Below are positions 12,006 through 21,955 of a DNA stretch of 64,000 bases, piece after piece. The stretch is taken from the NCBI GenBank assembly GCA_012934845.2, contig WNNJ02000147.1, forward strand, positions 152,538 through 216,537, read 5' to 3'. Position 1 is the first letter of the stretch; each line of letters begins with the position of its first letter. The stretch is from Pomphorhynchus laevis. Lineage: Eukaryota > Acanthocephala > Palaeacanthocephala > Echinorhynchida > Pomphorhynchidae. The notes below the pieces were generated by a model, which was given only the letters and a program-made list of their open reading frames with translations, searched no databases and was not told the DNA's origin. The position numbers and the translations under genes are program-made.

Positions 12006-13202
12006 ATGAAGAAAGCAAATTCGAAGAGAGCGTCAAACACTATACATATCACGCAACATCGTAATGCGTATAAGCGGCTAGAGGTCGAATGCTGCAATAA
12101 AGGCTGTGAAGTGTGGTCTATTGTCGACATTCCTTTAAATACCGAGTCGTCACTCAAGAGCAAGGACTTTTATTGCGGCTTTTGTTCTGCTACAATGATT
12201 TCGGCCCTCCAAATGAAACTAGTGCAAGATATGGTTTGTGATGTGAATTGTTGTGATATATCGTTACCTATCAACTTAAATGACGTTCGTGTCTCTCAAG
12301 ACAGCACGGACCATCAAACTTCGATAAACACTTGTACCGTTAATCCTGTCGTTAAGCTGCCATTAGATGACAGTTCAACTCCTGACCTATGTGAACCGAG
12401 GATTGAATTACCTTCACTGTCATCTACGCATCAGCACGATAATACTTCAAATGTCGAACTTCAAATGCTGTCATCCTTTCAGGACAAAGAAAAATCGGTC
12501 ATTCATGTTGAACAAACTACACCAGCTGTAAACAAAAGAAGGGTATGGCGCAACACTCTATTGCAACCTACACGAAACGCTGGATCGACATACCATCAAT
12601 TGGGTGAAATCAGAGGTAGCGATTCGAGTGGGGCCATCGATAGAAAACAGAAGGCCAAAAATAAGAATAAATCAGGAAATTATTTACCTTCAAATGGTCA
12701 GAGCATTTCTTTGGACAACGCTCCTTCTACAAACTACCGTTCGCATCCAGATAGGTCTTGCAATATCTTATTTAGTGGTATCGCTGAATCAAAGGCCAGT
12801 AACTCACAAACACGTATGAATGATGATGTGTCCAGCCTCCGTACTGTGTTCTGTCAGTTACTCTTAGAAGGTGATGAGAAGCTAGCTTCTACTCTGAAGG
12901 TTACAAAGTTGTTTCGACTTGGAAAAAAGGTGGTAGAGAAACCAAGATTGTTGAAAGTTGTATTATCTTCCGCAAAACATGCAGACCTTTTGCTCAAACG
13001 TGGTTTTAGACTTAAAGATTATCCACATCGTATTCTTAAGGATCTGAGTCTCGAAGATCGTTTAAAGTTGAAAGAAGCAAAAACAGTATTACGAAACCGG
13101 CTATCTGAAGGTGAAACGAACTTATGCATACGAAATTTTCAGGTTGTCAGGTGGCACCCAGTAGTTCGTTGGAATCCCATAACGATCAACAGCGTCACTT
13201 AG
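12006..13202 (+). CDS. CR1-like ORF1 protein with C4 zinc finger
   Basis: 398 residues. Near the N-terminus (about residues 26-63) it has a four-cysteine finger: C in VECCNKGCEVW, then FYCGFCSA, i.e. C-X4-C, roughly 28 residues, C-X2-C, with a conserved Trp, reminiscent of PHD-type fingers in some CR1 ORF1s. A long Ser/Thr/Asn-rich linker follows. The C-terminal domain has ILFSGIAES, KVTKLFRLGKK, KPRLLKVVLSSAKHADLLL and HRILKDLSLEDRLKLKEA. The likely role is RNA binding in the retrotransposition particle (family inference). The stop lies 79 bases inside ORF2. The ATG at 12006 begins a Lys/Arg-rich stretch and is the first in frame. Confidence 0.85.
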   Translation: MKKANSKRASNTIHITQHRNAYKRLEVECCNKGCEVWSIVDIPLNTESSLKSKDFYCGFCSATMISALQMKLVQDMVCDVNCCDISLPINLNDVRVSQDSTDHQTSINTCTVNPVVKLPLDDSSTPDLCEPRIELPSLSSTHQHDNTSNVELQMLSSFQDKEKSVIHVEQTTPAVNKRRVWRNTLLQPTRNAGSTYHQLGEIRGSDSSGAIDRKQKAKNKNKSGNYLPSNGQSISLDNAPSTNYRSHPDRSCNILFSGIAESKASNSQTRMNDDVSSLRTVFCQLLLEGDEKLASTLKVTKLFRLGKKVVEKPRLLKVVLSSAKHADLLLKRGFRLKDYPHRILKDLSLEDRLKLKEAKTVLRNRLSEGETNLCIRNFQVVRWHPVVRWNPITINSVT

Positions 13203-16162
13203 CAGTATCCAGTTTGAATTTTGCTAGTTCGTCTGGAAAAGGTAGTTTCAACAGTCATTCATCGCAACTCTTCAATAGTGTTAGTTTCAATTCTGATCTG
13301 GGACACTTAGTTTCATTCAGCAAATTATTCACCGTTCCTAGTAATCCCTTACCACAACCCACACGCTATTTATCGATTGGGTATTCTAATCTTCGTAGTT
13401 TGCCTGCTCAAATAGTGGAGTTGAAGTATCACATGCTTTCTCATTCGTATGACATTTTCTGCGTTGCTGAGTCCTGGTTGCATCAATATATTGTCGATAC
13501 CACTGTGAACATTCCTGGTTTTCGCCTTATACGAAGCGACAGGATATCAGATAGGCGAGGTGGCGGTGTCGCCGCGTATGTCAGAGAAAATTTCCTCATA
13601 TCTGAGGTGTTGAATATTTGTGACCCTTGTGGGTCTTTTGAGACTCTATGCTTCCGTATTGATCACTCAGCGACCAGTATGAACTTTTGCGTCGTGTATC
13701 GATCTCCGTCAGTAATTGCAGACACTGATCAACTAAAAGTTATTTTACAATCGGTATGTTCCTCCCCTCACTTTATTCTTTTGGGCGATTTTAATCTTCC
13801 ACGATCTAGATGGTCAGACTATGTCTTTTCTGATGGTAGTTCCACGGAAAGGGAAATATCTGAGTTCCTTGCTGAGGAACTCATGCTGATTCAGCATGTA
13901 CAAGAACCAACTTGCTTAACTTCAAGATCGGATTCGGTACTTGATCTGGTGTTTTCCAGATATGTAGGAGACATAATCAAAGTTGATCATCTCCCTCCTT
14001 TAGGAAGTAGTGACCACTGCTTGATCTCCTTGACGGCTGTCCCTTATTCCAGATTCTGTCCACCTTGTTCAAAAACTTACAAACGTCATTGGTCGAAAGT
14101 GAGAAGAGAAGATGTTTTGAGAGTTTACAACCAATTCCCGTGTACTTTTATGAACACGGACAAGCTATCATTGAATATGATCACTGATTACCTACATAAA
14201 TTATCTGATATTCTTGCCCCTATGCGCGAATCCTCTTATGCTGCTAAGTCACCTGCATGGATAGATTCCAACGTCAGACAACTAATAAGTTCAAGAAATT
14301 GTTTATGGAAGCTTCAGCGTTCTGATTCTAGTTTCTCTGCCAGATATAAATATGTTCGAAATCTTTGTACTAGAGTGAAAGCAACAAAACGATGTGCATT
14401 CGAATCGTATATCGCTAATAATGTAACACGGAATCCAAAACTATTATGGGCCTATGTTCGTCGCAACAGAACCCTTAATACAGAAATCAAGTATGTCCTT
14501 AATGCGGAGGGATGTATGATAACTTCTCAGAGTGGTATTGTGGAATGCCTTGCTACGTCTTTTTCGATACCGACAAATAATTCACAAAGAGCTTCTATCA
14601 CTTCGCATGGTGTAGCATTAAAGCAATCTTCGCGTTTTCTTCCAGTAACGATTAGTGAGATTGTAAGTCAGCTTGATCAGCTTGACCCATTTAGCTCTAC
14701 TGGCCCTGATGACATTTCTCCGTTTCTCTTGAAGAATTTATCTAGATATTTGGCTCCTTCCCTTCTTGCTATTTTTGAGAACAGTTTGACCAGTGGATGT
14801 GTTCCTGAAGTCTGGAAAACTGCCATCGTAGTTCCGATCCCAAAGAAAACCATTGCAACGGCTTGTACTGACTATAGACCAATCAGCCTGACTAGTTCTC
14901 TATGCAAAGTGCTTGAAAAGTTGATCGCCACCCGGATCAGGCATCACTTGAGGGAACTCGGAATAATGTCGTCTTCTCAGCACGGTTTCCTCTCTGGTCG
15001 TTCCTGCTTAACAAACTTATTGACTTCACGCGAAATGTGGGTTGAGGCGGTCAGTCGCGGCCAATCAATTAATGTGGTATTCATTGACTTTTCAAGAGCA
15101 TTCGATCGGGTGCCGCATGAGAGCTTGGTAGCATTACTATTTAACTACGGCATTCCTGTAATGTTGTGTAATTGGATTCAAGATTTCCTACGTCATCGTT
15201 TCTTTAGGGTGAGAGTTGGCACCCATCTTTCCACTTCCAGACGCGTTTACTGTGGTGTTCCGCAAGGTACCGTACTAGGACCTCTGCTGTTTATTGTGTT
15301 CCTTAACGATTTGTTGCTGCGGATTCAGAGTCCCTGTCTTGCTTTTGCTGACGACCTCAAAATATGGTCTGTAGATGATATTGATCCGCTTGGCATTTCC
15401 CTGCAGGAAGACCTTAATGAAATATATCAATGGAGTGAGGCTACTGGTATGAAGATCAATGTTGACAAATGCGGCCACATGAAATTAGGAAGGCGTTGCG
15501 ATGACCGTCGTTTTCGCCTCGGAACTTCAATTCTTAATGTCGTCATGGAGTATAGGGATCTGGGTGTCATGGTGCATAGGACATTGAAATCCCGATCAAA
15601 TACAGAGTTTGCCCATAGCAAGGCTTTGCGAGCTATGTACTGCGTCAAAAATGCATTTAATCGTATTAATCCATACGTCTTCAAACGGCTTTACTGCGCT
15701 CTTGTTCGCCCGCATATAGAATACTGCGTGCAAGCAGTTTTTCCATACACTAAGAAAGAGTTCAATAGACTAGAGTCAATCCTTCGTAGAGGTTCTCGAA
15801 TGTGTATGGATGGATCATATTCATATCGTGAACGGCTTGAATTTCTAAAGATACCATCTTTGGGTCAGAGGCTATATTACCTAGACCTTGTTGCATTATG
15901 GCGAATGGTAAATGGGATAGATGGTTTTCCCTCGTGCTATGTTAAAGTTTGTTCTCAGACGCATCGTGGCCACCCGTTGAAACTATTTAAGTTTCCCCAT
16001 GGTAAAGTAGTGAGTTTGGCTAGGCTCTCACATCGAGCATTAAACGCCTGGAACACGTTGCCAGGAGAAATAGCATGTACCAAGGACTTATCTCAATTTA
16101 AAGTTCAACTTCGTCAGTGGATTAACGATCATGGCATTCCGAATGTATACAATATTATGTAA
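13124..16162 (+). CDS. CR1-like ORF2 polyprotein, endonuclease plus reverse transcriptase
   Basis: 1012 residues, uninterrupted. Endonuclease domain (about residues 80-300): YSNLRSLPAQ, AESWLHQY, RGGGVAAYVRE, LLGDFNLPRSRW and GSSDHCLISL. RT domain (about 500-800): VVPIPKK, YRPISLTSSLCKVLE, FIDFSRAFDRVPHES, CGVPQGTVLGPLLF, FADDLKIW and GMKINVDKCGHMKLG. The C-terminal part has RLYCALVRPHIEYC and LSHRALNAWNTLP. It nicks target DNA and reverse-transcribes its own RNA (family knowledge). The ATG lies within ORF1, and the same start-in-ORF1 arrangement is kept in copy 1, pointing to reinitiation or frameshift translation. All catalytic motifs appear present. Confidence 0.93.
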   Translation: MHTKFSGCQVAPSSSLESHNDQQRHLAVSSLNFASSSGKGSFNSHSSQLFNSVSFNSDLGHLVSFSKLFTVPSNPLPQPTRYLSIGYSNLRSLPAQIVELKYHMLSHSYDIFCVAESWLHQYIVDTTVNIPGFRLIRSDRISDRRGGGVAAYVRENFLISEVLNICDPCGSFETLCFRIDHSATSMNFCVVYRSPSVIADTDQLKVILQSVCSSPHFILLGDFNLPRSRWSDYVFSDGSSTEREISEFLAEELMLIQHVQEPTCLTSRSDSVLDLVFSRYVGDIIKVDHLPPLGSSDHCLISLTAVPYSRFCPPCSKTYKRHWSKVRREDVLRVYNQFPCTFMNTDKLSLNMITDYLHKLSDILAPMRESSYAAKSPAWIDSNVRQLISSRNCLWKLQRSDSSFSARYKYVRNLCTRVKATKRCAFESYIANNVTRNPKLLWAYVRRNRTLNTEIKYVLNAEGCMITSQSGIVECLATSFSIPTNNSQRASITSHGVALKQSSRFLPVTISEIVSQLDQLDPFSSTGPDDISPFLLKNLSRYLAPSLLAIFENSLTSGCVPEVWKTAIVVPIPKKTIATACTDYRPISLTSSLCKVLEKLIATRIRHHLRELGIMSSSQHGFLSGRSCLTNLLTSREMWVEAVSRGQSINVVFIDFSRAFDRVPHESLVALLFNYGIPVMLCNWIQDFLRHRFFRVRVGTHLSTSRRVYCGVPQGTVLGPLLFIVFLNDLLLRIQSPCLAFADDLKIWSVDDIDPLGISLQEDLNEIYQWSEATGMKINVDKCGHMKLGRRCDDRRFRLGTSILNVVMEYRDLGVMVHRTLKSRSNTEFAHSKALRAMYCVKNAFNRINPYVFKRLYCALVRPHIEYCVQAVFPYTKKEFNRLESILRRGSRMCMDGSYSYRERLEFLKIPSLGQRLYYLDLVALWRMVNGIDGFPSCYVKVCSQTHRGHPLKLFKFPHGKVVSLARLSHRALNAWNTLPGEIACTKDLSQFKVQLRQWINDHGIPNVYNIM

Positions 16163-16270
16163 CCGCTATTAACTTTTTTTTTCTTCTTTTCTTTTCTTTT
16201 TTATTTCCTATGTGATCAGTTGAAACAGCCATTTGGCTATAACTTGTAATACTAATACTAATAATTATTT

Positions 16271-17420
16271 TGGCTGGAGTAAATCAAGAGGATAATGACA
16301 ATAACCCCAAAGTTCCGTAAAGTACCTAATAAATATTGCATGAAATTGAACGAATCAATATGCATGTATTCGTTTATCCAATTGAGCTATCTCGAAGATC
16401 TTATCTCGTTTATAAAACTAAGGCCTGACCTCGAGCGGTTGCTACCCTTGAAACAGTTACCTGCTTCTAATCCGTTTAATTCACTCTAAAGAACATTGGG
16501 CTTACTTTCGTACTACAATTACTGGATATCTAACTAAGAAATAGTGCGAACCAAGTTTAAACTAATTCTTATGAAGGTACCGTGAATCTCAACGCTTCAT
16601 GTTTTAGTTTCTCTGTGTATTCTTGTGTGCTTTTTTGTATTTTGTGATGCTACCGAATGAACACTAGCTCATAGGTGGTCTAATAATAATATTCTTCTAA
16701 GATAAGCCCTCTATTCGATGTCAAATCTTTTCCATTAGATATCGGTCAAGTTTATTGCTTCGAATGCTGATAGACGATATCAGCAATGCAGCCATGTCAG
16801 CTATAGACGATGAACTCCCCTTTAATGTCGAGACAAATGACTCAGGATGTGCGTTGGCAGCAGTTCTCTCACAGTGTGAAAGACCTGTTGCATTTTTCAC
16901 GCTTATTAACGAAATTCGAGGAATCACAGTTGTCAATTGATATTGAAGCAGCGACTATAATTGAGTCCATCCGTAAATGGAAATATCTACTAATGAGGAG
17001 GTAATCTTCGATTGTGACGGATTAGCATACGATTTCGTTAATATTCATTAACTCTGGGAAAAGTCGAGCCAAAAACAACAAACTGTTTCGTTGAAAGTTA
17101 GAACTATCAAATTATTAGTACTAAATCAAATTCAGGCCATAGAGAATTAACACTGTGGCCGACTCCATATCCGTTCATGCTGCGCCATTAGCTGTACCTC
17201 TCCTTGTGATTTTCATGATACCTTACGCCATCACGGAATAGCGCGTTTAAATTATTTTGTGAAACATAAGAATCTTCCGTTTTCAATCGAGGAGATAAAA
17301 CGAGTTCGTGCCCAGCATTCCTTATGAGCTGAATTGAAACCTCTGTTCTATCGCCTAAGGAAGATGCCTCTGGTCACTATTTGAATATCCTTTAAACGGT
17401 TATCGGTGACAACAAGAGCA
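16271..17420 (+). pseudogene. Ty3/gypsy second half of RT, RNase H and integrase remnants
   Basis: After CR1 copy 2 the gypsy frame resumes with GVNQEDNDNN, NKYCMKLNESICMYSF, RPDLERLLPLKQLPAS and RTLGLLSYYNYWIS, the RT thumb/connection region. RNase H-like sequence is at 16750-17005: NVETNDSGCALAAVLSQ (the D of the T.ASD motif), RPVAFF and ESIRKWKYLL. Integrase N-terminal zinc region at 17213-17322: HDTLRHHGIARLNYFVK and FSIEEIKRVRAQHS, then ELKPLFYRL. Stops and frameshifts throughout. From 17420 to 18300 similarity fades; a perfect 11-bp hairpin with a 4-nt loop lies at 17480-17505. Confidence 0.8.
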
Positions 17421-18599
17421 TTTAAAGTGACATTGTTAATCACAATATTTACGGTCATTTAAAAATTTGTTTTATCATCGCAGCCAATGAATACTCATTG
17501 GCTGCAGTTCAACGTAAAAGAGTAGTCAGTGCCGTAGTTTATAAAATAATGTAATTTATAATATACAAAATGCACATATTTAATTTGCGTCATAATGCAG
17601 AGCTACAATCTTCTCTACTCTCAGCAGATGCTTTGATTATTACCAAACCGTTATTCATAGTTTTTACACAATTACTTCAATTAAAGACATACTGGACTGC
17701 TGGGGTTTTCCGAAAGTTGTAGCAAAATGCTTGCTTGTGAATATCGCATTGCATCATTAACCTGCATTTTAGCAGACTTCGAGAGTTTGGATACAATATT
17801 ATTGTTTGCGATCTACAAGAATAAGCTTGCATAGTTAAGTAATATTATTAGCTCACTGCAAGTTCTAAATATGACAGATTTAAAATAGATTACACGTAAT
17901 GAAGTTCACAAACATCTCTAATTGATTCCGATGAAGCCTTCATTTGAGAGAAAACATTGTTTTAAATTTAAAGACTACCGTCTAAACACTTCAAAGCAAT
18001 GCCAAAACAATGTGCATATCTTGACGGATAAATTTGACTGCAAATGTTTTTAAACCGCGCACCTTTATCCAGGTAACTAAACGAAAATATCGACACATTT
18101 AATCAGCACATCGCAACACGAATTCAGACCGTCGATGTCTAGCAAGCGTACGATGATATACACATAAACTACAAAGATCAGATAGTCTAATACATAAGCA
18201 TTAACCAATAGACGAAATAAGACAGCTGTAAGTTCACAAATGTTCGCTTTACTATTCTCAACATGCTCAAAGACTTTGTATAAGCAAACTAGGTGTAACG
18301 AGCTGTATTCAAGTCATGTGTAATCCACAAACTTAGGTCTTTAACTTTATTAACTGTTCACTTCCGTCCTCATATCCTCCTATATATTTTCTTCCAAGCT
18401 TATCAACACTATTCGAACGCATTTGCTAAATTAGGTTAATACATATCTTCTATCGTCAAATTTATATCCCCCGTTTCAATCTGCTTTACGTTATAATTAT
18501 TCCACAGAACTAGTGTGTCACAAAGTCTTTAGTGATCTAAATGAACTCCACCATGGACGGTCCCAAGCCCGTGCTGAGAAAGGAAGAGGGTAGTATCAA

Positions 18600-18840
18600 C
18601 AAGAAAATTGTATCAATTAAACTGAACAAACGGACTGAACAAACAAACTGAACGAACTGAACGAACGGATTGAACGAACGAACTGAACGAACGGACTGAG
18701 GAACGAACGGACTGAGGAACGAACGAACTAAACGAGCGAACTGAACGAACGAACTGACCGAATGGACCGAACGAACGGACTGAACGAGCGGACTGAACGA
18801 ACTTAACGAACGGACTGAACAAAATGGATGAACGAACTAA
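18600..18840. repeat. Degenerate GAACGAACGGACT tandem array
   Basis: About 240 bp built of variants of ACTGAACGAACGG and ACTGAGGAACGAACGG. It directly precedes a truncated LINE 3' end. The upstream 40 bases (18552-18592, with AAGCCCGTGCTGAGAAAGGA) match a segment at 47022-47062. The open frame across it is low complexity only and is not a gene. Confidence 0.85.
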
Positions 18841-18844
18841 ACAA

Positions 18845-18960
18845 GCTGACTTAATTTGTCTGCGGAATTATTTTTTGTCAGTTTGATAATTTTTATGATT
18901 CCATTCCGTTGGCACGCATTTGCCACTCAAAATAAATTTATCTCTCTTCTGTTCTACAAT
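18845..18960 (+). mobile_element. 3' end only of a CR1-like LINE (family 2)
   Basis: Contains GTCTGCGGAATTATTTTTTG and GGCACGCATTTGCCACTC followed by AAATAAATTTATC. The same tail occurs at 19885-19975 and 24820-24885, so this is a heavily 5'-truncated copy. No coding sequence remains. Confidence 0.75.
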
Positions 18961-18984
18961 CACGAGAGGAAAAACTTTGTAGCG

Positions 18985-19975
18985 TAATAATCTCCCTCGA
19001 CTGTCATCTGCATTGGACATCGTTGATCATTATATTCTTCCATCGGCTCCGTCATGACTATGGATTCTCTAGCTCCGCTGTAGCCTAGTTTTCCTCTTAT
19101 TTATCTGACCGTTCTTTCAGTGTTAATTCAGCATCTTCTATCTCTCAACCGTCTTATCTCTCACACGGTGTTCCTCAAGACTCAATACTAGGCTCCGTTC
19201 TTTCCTCCCTTCTTATCAGTGATCTCTCTACAATAACCAGAACACACAATTTTCATTTTATGCAATATGCTGATGACATTACCCTTTACTTTTATCTATC
19301 CACCTTACAAATCGATAATCTTGCATCCTTTTCGTCTGCTTGCCTATTATCCGTTTCCCAGCACATTTCATCGTTTCGTCTATCACTCAATCCAGCAAAG
19401 TCCAAAATCCTGTGGATAATTCCCATCACCTCAGCATTACTCTACCTACCGTACATATCTACTCAACCATTCTTCCTGTTGTTAATGATATCGTATTCCT
19501 CGATTTCCACTTTGACAACCATCTTTCTCTCAAGTCATTTGTTTGTCCGATTCTCGTAACTGCTATTCCGTGATATTCGCCGTAATTGTAGGTTGATCGA
19601 TGTTCGCTCATGTCTTTCCATTTTATCCGCCCTTTTATTTTTCCGAATTAATTATTGCCTTAGCCTGTTCTCAAACTCACCCAAAACTACTATCCAGCCT
19701 CTCCAACGTATTGTAAACTCAGCAGCTCGCATTCTCCTACGTCTCCACCGTTTGACCACATATCTCAAAATATTTTCAATTTTTCCTGACTTCTCATAAT
19801 TAGCCATCGTGTCCAGTTTCGTTTGATTATCCTGAACCATCTTGTTCATACTATTCAAAATTCGTCTGTGGGATTATTATTTTTATCAGTTTGATCATTT
19901 TTTGTCATTTTTAGTGGGCTCGTAAGAGCGCCGTTGACACGTATTTGCCACTTCAAATAAATTTCTCCCTTTTTA
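18985..19975 (+). pseudogene. 5'-truncated CR1-like LINE (family 2), reverse transcriptase remnant
   Basis: Reads HRLRHDYGF, AWFSSYLSDRSFSVNS, SHGVPQDSILGSVL (RT motif B, degraded), HFMQYADDITLYF (motif C with YADD) and LSLNPAKSKILWI, then a decayed C-terminal part and the shared tail GTTGACACGTATTTGCCAC at 19950-19970. At least three frameshifts. It closely matches the long family-2 copy that follows. Confidence 0.85.
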
Positions 19976-20392
19976 ACATGAAGTCCTTAACTTCATTATT
20001 ACGAATAGCGAAACCGTATAACTCTTACATTAAAATCATAGATATCACAAGTGAAATCCATTGATGGATCTGCGTATATTGAGCTTAGTGCGTCATTTGC
20101 ACGTTCCAATTGCTATAAAATACAATTACGATGATTTACAATTGCGAATTTCAATTGCGATGATTTAAAATACAGCCTGAAGATGGTAACATTTCACTAC
20201 TGAAAATTAGTAGTGACGAGTTTAAACATTCTTGACAACTAAGCATATATTATGGACTTACAAGCTTAAACACAAATATACACAACTGATCCGAAGAAAG
20301 AGAAAAAGAAAATAATATTGGATCATTTCCATTGTTATTTTATTATTTTACTTATTTTAAATAAGAAAATTGATAACTGTTCTAGCAAATTA

Positions 20393-20577
20393 CATTCCAG
20401 ATTATTCCTGTCAGTTCCAGATAATTCCTGTGAGTTCCAGATTATTCCTGTCAGTTCCAGATTATTCCTGTCAGTTCCAGATTATTCCTGTCAGTTCCAG
20501 ATTATTCCTGTCAGTTCCAGATTATTCCTGTCAGTTCCAGATTATTCCTGTCAGTTCCAGATTATTCCTGTCAGTTC
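20393..20577 (+). repeat. 20-bp tandem array (about 9 copies) upstream of a LINE ORF1
   Basis: Unit TTCCAGATTATTCCTGTCAG repeats about nine times with one variant (AGATAATTCCTGTGAG at copy 1-2). It ends in the GC-rich motif CCGCTCGCTACGCTCGCGG at 20577-20595, and the ORF1 ATG follows at 20624. Since 20 is not a multiple of 3 and the sense strand of the unit has no stop in any phase, all three plus frames stay open and read the same 20-residue cycle. It may be the 5' UTR monomer array of the LINE. Confidence 0.92.
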
Positions 20578-20623
20578 CGCTCGCTACGCTCGCGGATTGA
20601 GCTCAATCTATCGACAAAAGGTC

Positions 20624-21955
20624 ATGCCTAAAAAAGCGCGATCTCAGATCCCTGTTCCTGATCAAGAATCTTCCACATCGGAATGCAATGATGGTTATAC
20701 CAGCTTTGAAGTTGGATGCGATTCCAAAGATTGCGATGTATGGACACTTGTTCGTGTTAAAATATCCGACCACTCGGTGTATAAACGTAAACATTTCACT
20801 TGCGGTTTTTGTACATCAGTACGACTACTACAGTTATCCTGCTCATCTACTCCTGTATCACACATGACCACTCAGACCAATGCTGTTTTAGATGTTTCCC
20901 TCGCATCAACACCTGACTTCGCATCATATAATCTCATTATTGAACCTACTCTCTCACACACTCCTCGTTCAACTACGTACCAAACTTCCATTAATCTTTC
21001 TCATTCTAACAATGCTAACGGTAAAGCTTTTCATCTCGTACCTCCTCTTTCCTATTCCTCCCCCCAATCTAAATAAATCTCAAACTTCTTTATTCTCCTA
21101 ACGTACTCCTTACTCGACCTCTCCTGTATCACCTCTCAATAATTTACATCCTTCCATCAAAATCATTTCCAGTAACATTTCCGATCAACTGATTCAACAC
21201 TCCATTCCTGTCACTCATGCCCCAACCTATTTTAATTCTCCTTACTCTACCTCCCACGTAACACTTCCAAATAATTTACATCCTTCATTTAAAATCATAT
21301 CCAGTCACATCTCTGATCAACCGATTCAACACCCCGCTCCTGTCACACTTGCTCCAACCAATATTAATTCTTTATCAAGCACCCCTGTCATTTCCACTTC
21401 TATCTGCTCATCTACCTCGACTCCTACCAGCTCTGTCCGTCCACCACTTCCACGAAATCGTTTTCCTTCGCGCGATCGCTGTATAATCATATCAAACTTA
21501 AAGCTTTCCGAATCTGCTTCTCCACAATCTCGTCTCGATGATGATGTATCTGCTTTCAGGTCTATCCTAGCAACCATTCTACCTGATGATAACCCATCAC
21601 TCTTCAATAATATCGCTCCTGTATCCTTTATTCGTTTAAACAAATCCACTAAATCCAATCATCTCAGTCCTCCACTCTTAAAAATCGTTTTCTGACATAG
21701 TTCACATGCCTCTTCGGTACTCTCCCAACGTTTTAAACTTCTTACCACTTCCTCTACTTGCCGTATCTTTCCTGACCGCTCCGCTTCTGATATTGCCCAG
21801 CTCAATTTAGCTCGCATTGAAAAACATCAACGTGAAACAAACGGCGAGTCATCCTTATCTATACGTAAAATCAACGGAAATTTTCACGTTCTTCACACAA
21901 GGCCAAAAATTCGATGGCGTCCCATCTCTCCCCCTTGTCTTCTTCGCTAGTCGAT
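20624..21955 (+). pseudogene. Family-2 ORF1 protein with C4 finger (frameshifted)
   Basis: From ATG 20624: Lys/Arg-rich start, then the finger VGCDSKDCDVW .. HFTCGFCTS, the same C-X4-C .. C-X2-C layout as the other CR1-like ORF1s. The frame closes at 21076 after a Ser/Thr/Pro-rich linker. In another frame at about 21520-21945 the C-terminal domain is readable: SRLDDDVSAFRSIL, PPLLKIVF and SLSIRKINGNFHVL. The open frame extending upstream through the tandem array (to 20318) is a by-product of that array. Confidence 0.8.

Larger units (their letters stand above)
11996..16270 (+). mobile_element. CR1-like LINE, copy 2 (both ORFs open, nested in gypsy RT)
   Basis: Near full-length element with two overlapping open ORFs (12006-13202 and 13124-16162), a pyrimidine-rich stretch at 16170-16210 and a tail of TAATACTAATACTAATAATT. 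It splits the gypsy RT between TYAYIDYI and GVNQEDNDNN. Since both frames are free of stops while the host element is badly decayed, this insertion looks young. The 5' UTR seems very short or missing (about 10 bases), so transcription-competence is uncertain. Confidence 0.9.
6270..18300 (+). mobile_element. Decayed Ty3/gypsy LTR retrotransposon interrupted by two CR1-like LINEs
   Basis: Gag, protease, reverse transcriptase, RNase H and integrase remnants occur in the usual Ty3 order on the plus strand: gag 6278-6650 and 10690-10830, protease 11190-11450, RT 11680-11995 and 16271-16545, RNase H 16750-17005, integrase 17210-17420. The two gaps are filled exactly by CR1-like LINEs at about 6650-10690 and 11996-16270. 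All gypsy parts contain stops and frameshifts. Neither LTR was located, so both ends are approximate. The gag style (K.HWIRTFEN, YVSRQMYDLVFDC) and the RT phrase VEDRWYTAFEAIGQLYQY belong to a Ty3 group common in invertebrates. Confidence 0.85.

Noticed and set aside
6000-18540. Pair of gypsy LTRs at about 5.8-6.27 kb and 18.1-18.5 kb
   Set aside because: No shared sequence of useful length was found between the two flanks by eye, so LTRs are not annotated.
18613-18822. 69-codon minus-strand frame rich in Ser/Phe/Val/Arg
   Set aside because: It is only the translation of the GAACGAACGGACT tandem array.
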